Origin: Chloroflexota bacterium
GTDB lineage: Bacteria; Chloroflexota; Dehalococcoidia; GIF9; UBA5629
DNA: 7,564 nucleotides
Assembly: GCA_016875975.1 (NCBI GenBank)
Contig: VGOF01000065.1
Location: forward strand, 1 to 7,564
Direction: 5' to 3'
A program made the position numbers and the translations under genes. The notes beneath the pieces were generated by a model that was not told the origin of the DNA, searched no databases, and was given only the letters and a program-made list of their open reading frames with translations. Position 1 is the stretch's first letter; every line of letters begins with the position of its first letter. Below are positions 1 to 4,955 of this stretch, piece after piece.

Positions 1-929
1 AAATAGCCGGCGAGATGCATCTGGGCATCGGCGAGGAAGCCGTAATTGCCGGCGTGATGGCACATATCGTTGATGGCGATGCTCTGGCAATTGATCATCG
101 CAGTACTCCGCCACTTGTCATGCGCGGCGTTGACCTGACACTTTTGCTGCGCGAATTTTGGGGCAGGGGTGACGGGTTGTGCGGGGGCAGGGGTGGCCAC
201 ATGCATCTTTTTTCGCCCGAACATATTGCTGCGTCTTCGGGCATTGTAGGCGCATCTGGGCCGGTTGCCGCTGGGTTTGCGCTGGCAACTCAGCATTTGC
301 GACCGGGCAAGGTAGCAGTGGCTTTCTTTGGCGATGGCGCTATGAACCAGGGAATGCTGATGGAGTCTATGAACCTGGCGGTTGCATGGAAACTGCCGGT
401 GCTGTTCGTCTGCAAGGATAATTCCTGGGCTATCACTACCAGGTCTCCGGATGTCAGCGGAGGAAATTTGCTGGAGCGTGCCAGGAGCTTTGGAATGCCC
501 GCCTTTGAACTGGATGGCATCGATGTCTATGCAGTATGGGATGCCGCCAGGCAGGGGATAGCCCGGGCAAGGAAAGGCGGCGGCCCCTCTTTTTTGCTGG
601 CGCATTGTTCAAGACTGGAGGGGCATTTCCTTGGTGACCCATTATTACGTATGTTCCGGCAGCCTGTTCAACAGGCAAAGGAGTTGACCGGGCCATTACT
701 GCACTCTCTGCCTGCAAGAAAAGGAGCATCGCCGAAAGAACGCTTTTCCAGCTTGGGAAACATAATGTCGCTCATCGGGAAAACAGCGAAAGAGCAGTAT
801 TGGAAGCGCCAGGACCCGATTGAACGGCTGCGCAAGCAGTTGAAAGGAGATAAGTCCGGGTTGACTGAACTGGAGAGAGGGGTAAAGGAAGAAATAGAGA
901 GGGTTTTGACTGGGAGCGGTGGGATTTGA
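1..929 (+). CDS. 2-oxoacid (pyruvate/acetoin-type) dehydrogenase E1 component, alpha subunit, 5' partial
   Basis: Alpha subunit of a thiamine-diphosphate (TPP)-dependent E1, which with the beta subunit downstream decarboxylates a 2-oxoacid or cleaves acetoin in the cytoplasm. The reading frame is open to the window edge (first whole codon at base 3, IAGEMHLGIGEEAV). This matches the inside of family members, so the real start lies upstream, about 25-35 residues away, and the ATG at 15 is internal. Visible signatures are RGGHMHL, the TPP motif GDGAMNQ (330-350) ending 26 residues later in KDN (414-422), and the loop GHFLGDP. KDN replaces the usual ENN but keeps the last Asn. About 46 residues (660-797) sit between the DP-loop arginine and KRQDPIERLR, where relatives usually have only a few. 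The C-terminus (VLTGSGGI) is cut short where a repeat begins. Substrate cannot be told from sequence: pyruvate, acetoin and branched-chain 2-oxoacids all remain possible. Confidence 0.9.
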   Translation, partial: IAGEMHLGIGEEAVIAGVMAHIVDGDALAIDHRSTPPLVMRGVDLTLLLREFWGRGDGLCGGRGGHMHLFSPEHIAASSGIVGASGPVAAGFALATQHLRPGKVAVAFFGDGAMNQGMLMESMNLAVAWKLPVLFVCKDNSWAITTRSPDVSGGNLLERARSFGMPAFELDGIDVYAVWDAARQGIARARKGGGPSFLLAHCSRLEGHFLGDPLLRMFRQPVQQAKELTGPLLHSLPARKGASPKERFSSLGNIMSLIGKTAKEQYWKRQDPIERLRKQLKGDKSGLTELERGVKEEIERVLTGSGGI

Positions 930-1069
930 AATCCCAAATACAAATATCGAAATTCGAAACAAATCCGAAATATAAAGGACCAAAATACTGAACCGTCCCA
1001 GTTTCGGGTTTGGAGAATTAGGATTTAGATATTGGTTAGGATTTGGTGCTTGGGATTTCGAATTTGCGG
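920..1069. repeat. A/T-rich intergenic repeat with inverted ends, between E1 alpha and E1 beta
   Basis: Noncoding stretch far richer in A/T than the flanking genes. It opens with a perfect palindrome, GGGATTT-g-AAATCCC (921-935), that contains the E1 alpha stop codon. GAAATCCCAA (928-937) recurs in exact inverted orientation as TTGGGATTTC (1050-1059). The two 39-base arms (928-966 and 1021-1059) match at about 24 of 39 positions when one is reverse-complemented, and both inner ends read AAATCC/GGATTT. The left arm has some 7-base periodicity (for example AATCCCA, AATACAA, ATATCGA, AATTCGA from 930). It resembles the small dispersed intergenic palindromic repeats of some environmental bacteria. 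No transposase is present. It could be a MITE-like relic or a repeat of unknown origin; a family name cannot be given from this window. Confidence 0.6.
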
Positions 1070-1095
1070 CTGTTCAGCGTAGGGGGAATGCGAAT

Positions 1096-2103
1096 ATGCG
1101 AGCGATGAGTTTTGCTGATGCCATAGATGATGCACTGGGGCAAGCCATGGCTGATGACTCCAGAATTGTGGTCTTCGGTGAGGATGTACACACGCTACGC
1201 TTACCTCTCTTTACCCGCTTTGGGGAACGCAGGGTACGGTCAGCGCCAATCAGCGAAGCCGCCTTTTTGGGTGCTGCGGTGGGTGCTGCCATGTCCGGAT
1301 TGCGGCCAGTGGTAGAGATAATGATGGTGGACTTTATTGCGGTGGCAGTTGACGCTTTGCTCAACCATGCCGCTAAGCTAGAAGCCTTTTCCGGCGACAA
1401 GTGGAGATGTCCGCTGGTGGTCAGAGCTGCCTGCGGCGGTGGATATGGTGATGGCGGGCAACACGAGCAGAGCCTATGGGGATGGCTGGCGCATATCCCC
1501 GGCTTGACCGTGGTAGTACCTTCCAATCCTGCCGATGCCGGTGGGCTGCTGCTATCAGCTATCGAAGACGAAGGGCCGGTGGTCTATATGGAGCATAAGC
1601 TGCTGGCAGATTACTGGCTGGACTACCTGGGCGGTGGCAGCCGCAAGACAGTGCAATTCGACGTGCCAAAGGACGGAGCCAGCGGCCCGGTGCCAGATAA
1701 GTGGAAGCCGCTGCCGTTGGGAAAGGCTGCTGTATGCCGAGAAGGCAATGACATCACTCTGGTGAGCCTGGCTGTTGGAGTCCACAGGTGCATGGAGGCA
1801 GCCAAAGAGCTCGAAAGAAAGGGAATCTCCGCTGGCGTGTTGGACCTGAGGACAGTGACACCGCTAGACAAGGATGCAGTATGCCAAATGGTAGCCAGGA
1901 GCGGTCGGTTGCTGGTGGTAGATGAAGATTATGAGGCTTTCGGCCTTTCTGGCGAACTGGCAGCCATAGTGGCCGAGGCGGAAATCAAGATGAAGTATGG
2001 ACGGGTGTGCACCGAGGAGACTATCCCGTATTCCCGCGAGCTTGAGAATGAAGTGTTGCCCAATACCAAGCGCATTGTGGATGCGGCGCTTAAGTTGATG
2101 TAG
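1096..2103 (+). CDS. 2-oxoacid (pyruvate/acetoin-type) dehydrogenase E1 component, beta subunit
   Basis: Beta subunit of the same alpha2beta2 TPP enzyme; it completes the cofactor site and carries the C-terminal transketolase-like domain. At 335 residues it is normal family length. The N-terminal pyrimidine-binding domain shows VFGEDV, with the glutamate region that activates the cofactor, then PISEAAFLGAAVGAA and HEQSLWGWLAHIPGL. The C-terminal domain shows VLDLRTVTPLD, LLVVDEDYEAFGLSGELAA and IPYSRELE. The chosen ATG has AGGGGG at 1081-1086 nine bases upstream; a second ATG at 1105 is possible but less well spaced. It follows the alpha gene after 166 bases of mostly repeat sequence, and a DUF89 gene follows after 52 bases. 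No E2 or E3 gene is seen, so any partner acyltransferase lies upstream or elsewhere. Assignment as E1 beta is firm, substrate unknown. Confidence 0.93.
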   Translation: MRAMSFADAIDDALGQAMADDSRIVVFGEDVHTLRLPLFTRFGERRVRSAPISEAAFLGAAVGAAMSGLRPVVEIMMVDFIAVAVDALLNHAAKLEAFSGDKWRCPLVVRAACGGGYGDGGQHEQSLWGWLAHIPGLTVVVPSNPADAGGLLLSAIEDEGPVVYMEHKLLADYWLDYLGGGSRKTVQFDVPKDGASGPVPDKWKPLPLGKAAVCREGNDITLVSLAVGVHRCMEAAKELERKGISAGVLDLRTVTPLDKDAVCQMVARSGRLLVVDEDYEAFGLSGELAAIVAEAEIKMKYGRVCTEETIPYSRELENEVLPNTKRIVDAALKLM

Positions 2104-2155
2104 GCGCTGAGATTGCCAGGGTGACAGTGTGGGGGATGGCTTGTGGTAACAAATA

Positions 2156-2995
2156 ATGAAAGCTTCTCCTGAATGTCGCGACTGTCTGCAGCGGCTGGTA
2201 TGCCAAGCAACCGAACTGGCCACTGACCATGAGCCAGTGCGGGCTAAAGCCAAAGAGAAGGGCCTGGAAGTCATCGGGAAGCATTTCTCGCTTGACGCAA
2301 TTACCATTGTCATCGCTACCAAAATTCACGATGTGGTCAAGAAGGTTACGGGCAATCCCGACCCCTACCGTGAGATGAAGGACAAGGAAATCGCCATGGC
2401 ACGGGAACTCTTTCGCGAAGCTATACAAAACCATCGTGACGGCTTCAAAGGTTTGCTCAAGCTGGCAGCATTGGGCAACGCCATAGATTTCTTCAAGCCA
2501 CTCGAGTCGGTGAAGGCTGATATGAAGAGGCGGATAGAGTTTGTCATTGATAATTCTGACAAGTTTGAAGCTAAGCTGAAACATGCCCAAAAGATGCTCT
2601 ACCTGGCTGATAACGCTGGCGAGGTGTTCTTCGATTTGCCCTTGCTCCATTACCTGCGGCATTTTGCTCGCGTAATCTATGTAATAAAAGAGGCGCCAGT
2701 GCAGAACGATATCACTCTGGATGACATGAAGCGTGCCGACGTTGAGGCCGATGTTGGGGAAGTGATGACCACAGGCACTGCTACGCCGGGGATAGATTTT
2801 TCTGTAGCCTCGGAAGAGTTCAAAGGTGAATTCGCCGCTTCTGACCTGGTGTTTGCCAAAGGCATGGGCTACTGGGAGACTTTGTCTGAGCTACCGGCTG
2901 AAGGAAGGGTGTTTTATTGTCTGAGGGCCAAGTGCCGTCCGGTAGCTGCTTCGCTGGGCGTGCCGCTGGATAGCTACGTGGCGATGTTGAGATAG
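2156..2995 (+). CDS. DUF89 / ARMT1-like domain protein (putative metal-dependent phosphatase)
   Basis: Prokaryotic DUF89 protein of 279 residues, about the family's usual size. Family members studied elsewhere are metal-dependent phosphatases acting on sugar or cofactor phosphates, proposed to clear damaged metabolites; this member's substrate is unknown. Visible family marks are an N-terminal CxxC (Cys7, Cys10, in MKASPECRDCL), a GNPDPYREMKDKE segment (66-78), GNAIDF (107-112), LADNAGEVFFDLPLL (150-164) with the putative metal-binding Asp152/Asn153, IKEAPVQND (177-185), GTATPGIDF (207-215) and FAKGMGYWE (233-241). The start is fixed: an in-frame TAA lies at 2147-2149, three codons upstream, and the N-terminus matches the family. 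No good Shine-Dalgarno sits at normal spacing (GGGGGAT near 2131 is too far), so expression may depend on translation from the E1 genes ahead of it. A link to the E1 enzyme is only suggested by position. Confidence 0.88.
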   Translation: MKASPECRDCLQRLVCQATELATDHEPVRAKAKEKGLEVIGKHFSLDAITIVIATKIHDVVKKVTGNPDPYREMKDKEIAMARELFREAIQNHRDGFKGLLKLAALGNAIDFFKPLESVKADMKRRIEFVIDNSDKFEAKLKHAQKMLYLADNAGEVFFDLPLLHYLRHFARVIYVIKEAPVQNDITLDDMKRADVEADVGEVMTTGTATPGIDFSVASEEFKGEFAASDLVFAKGMGYWETLSELPAEGRVFYCLRAKCRPVAASLGVPLDSYVAMLR

Positions 2996-3014
2996 CCCTC
3001 TCCACACAACCCCA

Positions 3015-3119
3015 TCACCAGATGCAAGAAGCGAGAAGCAAGGTACAAGATGCAAGAAGACTGTTGCCTGTTGCCTCACGCCCGTTGCCATTGGACTGCC
3101 GACTATTGACTGGAGACTG
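3015..3119. repeat. Degenerate heptanucleotide array (15 units of 7 bp) between convergent genes
   Basis: Read on the plus strand in steps of seven from 3015 to 3119, the sequence forms 15 contiguous heptads with no gaps. Column 3 is G in 13 of 15 units, column 7 is G in 12 of 15, column 4 is only C or A, and column 6 is A or T in all but one. Examples are ATGCAAG (3022 and 3050), AAGCAAG (3036), TTGCCTG (3064), TTGCCTC (3071), TTGACTG (3106) and GAGACTG (3113). Columns 1-2 vary most. The type drifts along the array, from xxGCAAG on the left to xxGCCxx and then xxGACTG on the right. It lies between the stops of the DUF89 and HAD genes. It resembles heptanucleotide tandem repeats known from cyanobacteria and other bacteria, but no identity is claimed. 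Confidence 0.7.
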
Positions 3120-3122
3120 GCA

Positions 3123-3818
3123 TCAGATGTAGTTACTGATTTCAGTCAGGCTTTGGATGCGGGGGCAATCGCTGATTTCTGTGAAGTGGTTGTTGCGGTC
3201 GATAAGCAGGGCTGTTATGCCCACACCCTGTGCGCCAGCGATGTCCAGCTCATATTGGTCTCCCACGTGTATAGCTTCTTCTGGTTTCGCTCCGGCTTTA
3301 TTCAGAGCAGCTTGGAATATCTCTGGCCGGGGCTTATCGCAGCCGACATCGGCAGAGGTTACCTTAAAGTCGAGGTATTGTCTTAATCCCAGCTCCTCGT
3401 AAACTGATTCCATATCCTGTACCACATTCGATATCAGGCCCAGTATCAAACCTCGCTTCTTAAGCTCCTTCAAAGCGGGCAAGGAATCATCAAATGCCTT
3501 ATAGGTCCACTTGAACTTCTGGAGCTTGGCCAGCACCTGAAGTGCCACATCGCGGGTGACATCGGCACCGGCGCCGGTTAGGATTCTGTAGGCATACTCG
3601 GTATAGAATCCCAGCTTCTCTTCGGGCGAGCGCTGGTCTAGAGCCCTGCGGGTATTTTCATCGCGCCAGTACATATCAGCCGCTGGCAACGATTTGAACA
3701 GGGCTTTGGCCTCTACCCTTATGCCCAACTCGGCACAGACGTCAACATAAGTTTGTTCACGTGGCGGGTCATGGGTGGCCAATGTGTTGTAAAAATCGAA
3801 AAAAACTGCTTTGAACAT
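3123..3818 (-). CDS. HAD-superfamily hydrolase, subfamily IA (phosphatase/dehalogenase type)
   Basis: Cytoplasmic hydrolase of 231 residues with all four HAD motifs. Motif I is FFDFYNTL with nucleophile Asp8 and Thr12, and Tyr10 where phosphatases usually have the second Asp. Motif II is GLISN (Ser130), motif III is DKPRPEIF (Lys162) and motif IV is HVGDQYELDIAGA (Asp187, Asp192). The helical cap lies between motifs I and II (about residues 17-105). A DxY motif I also occurs in 2-haloacid-dehalogenase-like members, so both phosphatase and dehalogenase activity are open; the substrate is unknown. The start cannot move downstream because motif I begins within eight residues. No Shine-Dalgarno is visible, and a good promoter ends only a few bases before the ATG, implying a leaderless message. 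It follows the membrane-protein gene on the same strand after 51 bases and is convergent with the DUF89 gene. Confidence 0.9.
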   Translation of the reverse strand: MFKAVFFDFYNTLATHDPPREQTYVDVCAELGIRVEAKALFKSLPAADMYWRDENTRRALDQRSPEEKLGFYTEYAYRILTGAGADVTRDVALQVLAKLQKFKWTYKAFDDSLPALKELKKRGLILGLISNVVQDMESVYEELGLRQYLDFKVTSADVGCDKPRPEIFQAALNKAGAKPEEAIHVGDQYELDIAGAQGVGITALLIDRNNHFTEISDCPRIQSLTEISNYI

Positions 3819-3828
3819 GCAGGCTAAA

Positions 3829-3858
3829 ATTATTAGGGAAATCGGGTGTAGGTGTCAA
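3829..3858 (-). promoter_or_regulatory. Sigma-70-type promoter for the HAD hydrolase gene
   Basis: On the minus strand a perfect -35 TTGACA (3858 to 3853) is followed after 18 bases by AATAAT (3834 to 3829), a 5-of-6 match to TATAAT. The expected start of transcription is about 3822, giving an untranslated leader of roughly four bases before the ATG at 3818. This fits the lack of any Shine-Dalgarno there. The HAD gene could also be reached by readthrough from the membrane-protein gene. Confidence 0.6.
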
Positions 3859-3869
3859 ACACTAAATGG

Positions 3870-4610
3870 CTAATTAACGACGGGCGAAGGATGCTCTTGA
3901 AAAGGATGGGTTCGCGCCACTAGCGAAAACAGAAAGGGGTATTTCGCTTTCAAGTGCTCCACATAGTATAGCCACTCAGCAACCAGGAGATGATAAACCC
4001 GCTTAATGTCTCCGCTGATATGGCGGAGGTCAGCTGCAGGCAAATCATTCACCGAGGGCCTCAGTTCCAGCTCTTCGGACAGGTGGAAGACAGCCCACAA
4101 TAAGTCGGTGAAGCGTTCGTGTTCAAGGAGATTGGGGTTTTCCAGCAGGGCCAGCAGAAACTGCCGCTTCTGTATCAGAAACATCCTCAGGCTTTGCAAG
4201 TCTATCCTGGTGACATCAGGGCTTCCTTCGAAACCATGTGCCCATGTAATTGCCCTGTTGAAATCAGCATGACTCCAACTGCCTTTGACCGCAAGACACT
4301 GGCAAATTTCCCCGGTCTTTTCAAAACATCCCAGCAGTCGCCCTAGCAGTTCATTCCCCACCTCGCTAAAGAAAGCGCCGATTACCATGTTCAGTTTCTT
4401 CAAGGTGGCCTGTTGCTCCCGATGCGCCAGGATACGCTCTATCACAACCACTACCAGGAAAACCTCCAGCGGTAAAAAGGCCAGGTCACCAAGCATGTAG
4501 ATAAATATGTGATGCGGGTCTTTGAATATCAGGAAATGGAAGAGGTACAGCAACACTGACGTGGCGATGAATACAGCGGCCAGGATAAAAATGGTGGTAT
4601 GTCGTCTCAT
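3870..4610 (-). CDS. Conserved-looking membrane protein of unknown function, two N-terminal helices
   Basis: I recognise no characterised family. The 246-residue protein starts with two hydrophobic segments, about residues 6-28 and 36-61, separated by a short KDPHH turn, so both termini probably face the same side. The first segment is preceded by MRRH, which favours the N-terminus inside and a cytoplasmic C-terminal part of about 185 residues. That part begins with a charged stretch (HREQQATLKKL) and is predicted mostly helical by eye. It carries aromatic-rich segments near the end (EWLYYVEHLKAKYPFLFSL) and no enzyme motif I can name. The start is supported by GGAG nine bases upstream on the minus strand (CCTGGAGC, 4626-4619). 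It is transcribed away from the acyl-CoA synthetase operon and is followed by the HAD gene after 51 bases. Confidence 0.75.
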   Translation of the reverse strand: MRRHTTIFILAAVFIATSVLLYLFHFLIFKDPHHIFIYMLGDLAFLPLEVFLVVVVIERILAHREQQATLKKLNMVIGAFFSEVGNELLGRLLGCFEKTGEICQCLAVKGSWSHADFNRAITWAHGFEGSPDVTRIDLQSLRMFLIQKRQFLLALLENPNLLEHERFTDLLWAVFHLSEELELRPSVNDLPAADLRHISGDIKRVYHLLVAEWLYYVEHLKAKYPFLFSLVARTHPFQEHPSPVVN

Positions 4611-4652
4611 GGCTATTGCTCCAGGCTAGATTCAAGTGTTGTCGGCAGGTAG

Positions 4653-4661
4653 ATGATACCA
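4653..4661 (-). promoter_or_regulatory. Extended -10 promoter element for the membrane-protein gene
   Basis: Read on the minus strand from 4663, TATGGTATCATCT contains an extended -10, TGG followed by TATCAT (4658 to 4653). The hexamer 17 bases upstream (GGCTAT) is a poor -35, as is common for extended -10 promoters. Transcription would begin near 4646, leaving a leader of about 36 bases that includes the GGAG ribosome site. The 13-base segment is an inverted near-copy (11 of 13) of the -10 region of the opposite promoter at 4740-4752. Confidence 0.45.
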
Positions 4662-4690
4662 TAAATACGTTGAGAATAGCCGCACCTCTT

Positions 4691-4711
4691 CTTTGACGGT
4701 AACCGTGAAGG
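4691..4711. promoter_or_regulatory. Dyad midway between divergent promoters, candidate operator
   Basis: An inverted repeat with arms CTTTGACGGT (4691-4700) and ACCGTGAAGG (4702-4711) flanks a single central A; 8 of 10 positions match, and the inner five (ACGGT/ACCGT) are perfect. Its centre, 4701, coincides with the midpoint of the two predicted transcription starts (about 4646 minus and 4757 plus), about 55 bases from each. That is a typical place for a regulator acting on both genes. No regulator gene is in the window, and a dyad of this size can arise by chance. Confidence 0.4.
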
Positions 4712-4720
4712 CTATACCTG

Positions 4721-4750
4721 TTGACAACTGTTTTGTAGCTATGGTACTAT
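4721..4750 (+). promoter_or_regulatory. Strong sigma-70-type promoter of the leader-peptide/acyl-CoA synthetase operon
   Basis: A perfect -35 TTGACA (4721-4726), an 18-base spacer, and -10 TACTAT (4745-4750) with an extended -10 TG at 4742-4743. The expected transcription start is about 4757, fourteen bases before the leader-peptide ATG and about 200 bases before the synthetase ATG. It is the only convincing plus-strand promoter in the 4611-4955 gap, and its transcript must pass the terminator at 4888-4922 to reach the synthetase. Confidence 0.75.
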
Positions 4751-4770
4751 CTGGACAAATGAGGGTCGAG

Positions 4771-4857
4771 ATGAGTAACCAGGCAAGTTTCAGCTTCTTC
4801 TTTTTCGTCTTCACCTTTACCAAGCCCTGGCTGACGCCTGGGAGAGCATCTGACTAA
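4771..4857 (+). CDS. Phe-rich leader peptide (28 aa), candidate phenylalanine attenuator
   Basis: A short reading frame beginning 14 bases into the predicted transcript, with GAGGG (4761-4765) five bases before its ATG and a TAA stop at 4855-4857. Residues 7-16 read FSFFFFVFTF: seven Phe in ten codons (4789-4818), including four in a row. This is the hallmark of Phe attenuator leaders such as those of enteric pheA and pheST. The peptide ends TKPWLTPGRASD and has a single Trp. The codons after the Phe run double as the RNA segment that can form an antiterminator. An in-frame ATG at 4759 would add four residues but sits almost at the transcript end and lacks a ribosome site. The peptide itself probably has no function after synthesis. 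A pyrimidine-rich tract could encode Phe by chance, but promoter, ribosome site, stop position and downstream RNA folds all agree. Confidence 0.7.
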   Translation: MSNQASFSFFFFVFTFTKPWLTPGRASD

Positions 4858-4904
4858 CCAAGAGCAGGGAAAGAATATAGAAAACAAAAGGAGCCTCCCA
4901 GGTG
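4779..4904 (+). promoter_or_regulatory. Attenuator: alternative pause and antiterminator pairings
   Basis: Segment 2, CCTGGGAG (4837-4844), is the exact complement of CTCCCAGG (4895-4902), which forms the 5' arm and loop of the terminator. Allowing two bulged A residues (4845, 4848) and two G-U pairs, the helix extends to 15 pairs between 4835-4851 and 4890-4904. It cannot coexist with the terminator. Segment 1, CCAGGC (4779-4784), can instead pair with GCCTGG (4836-4841), freeing the terminator. A ribosome stalled on the Phe codons (4789-4818) leaves segment 2 free, so antitermination results. One that reaches the stop at 4855 covers segment 2, so termination results. This is the order of elements in classical amino-acid attenuators. 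Confidence 0.65.
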
Positions 4905-4922
4905 GGAGGCTCCTTACTTTTT
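4888..4922 (+). terminator. Intrinsic terminator (attenuator) before the acyl-CoA synthetase gene
   Basis: A perfect 12-bp stem, AAGGAGCCTCCC (4888-4899) with GGGAGGCTCCTT (4904-4915), closes a four-base loop and is followed by ACTTTTT (4916-4922). The hairpin is strong and G/C-rich. On the other strand it is also followed by a T-rich run (complement of 4881-4889), so it may work in both directions. No plus-strand gene other than the leader peptide ends within 1.8 kb upstream, so its job is most likely to stop the leader transcript before the synthetase gene. Confidence 0.85.
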
Positions 4923-4955
4923 ATTAAGGCGAACCCGAGGGTATAAAAACACTAT

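Noticed and set aside
414..422. KDN in place of ENN in the TPP motif as an inactivating change
   Set aside because: The second Asn and the GDG with correct 26-residue spacing are kept; Asp at the first position is a tolerable variation.
2090..2662. A 190-codon minus-strand reading frame opposite the DUF89 gene
   Set aside because: The plus strand encodes clear DUF89 motifs over the same bases; the antisense frame shows no recognisable domain.
3015..3119. Heptad array as a CRISPR
   Set aside because: There are no repeats of 23-40 bases with unique spacers; the 12-base match at 3020 and 3048 simply reflects the 7-base phasing (28 = 4 x 7).
2996..3122. Intrinsic terminator between the convergent DUF89 and HAD genes
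   Set aside because: The only inverted matches seen are about five bases (TGCCA/TGGCA) with long loops and no T run.
3786..3797. Tyr in place of the second Asp of HAD motif I as a sign of inactivation
   Set aside because: A DxY motif I is normal in 2-haloacid-dehalogenase-like HAD proteins, and all other catalytic residues are present.
4632..4823. A 63-codon minus-strand reading frame in the divergent control region
   Set aside because: It runs antisense through the promoter, dyad and leader peptide, is rich in Lys from the pyrimidine tract opposite, and has no family resemblance.
4771..4857. Leader as a Trp attenuator
   Set aside because: There is only one Trp codon (4828-4830), and it lies after the Phe cluster; seven Phe codons make Phe the likely signal.
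4888..4922. Reading the hairpin as an ordinary end-of-gene terminator
   Set aside because: No plus-strand gene except the short leader ends nearby; the neighbour to the left is divergent. A regulatory terminator explains it better.
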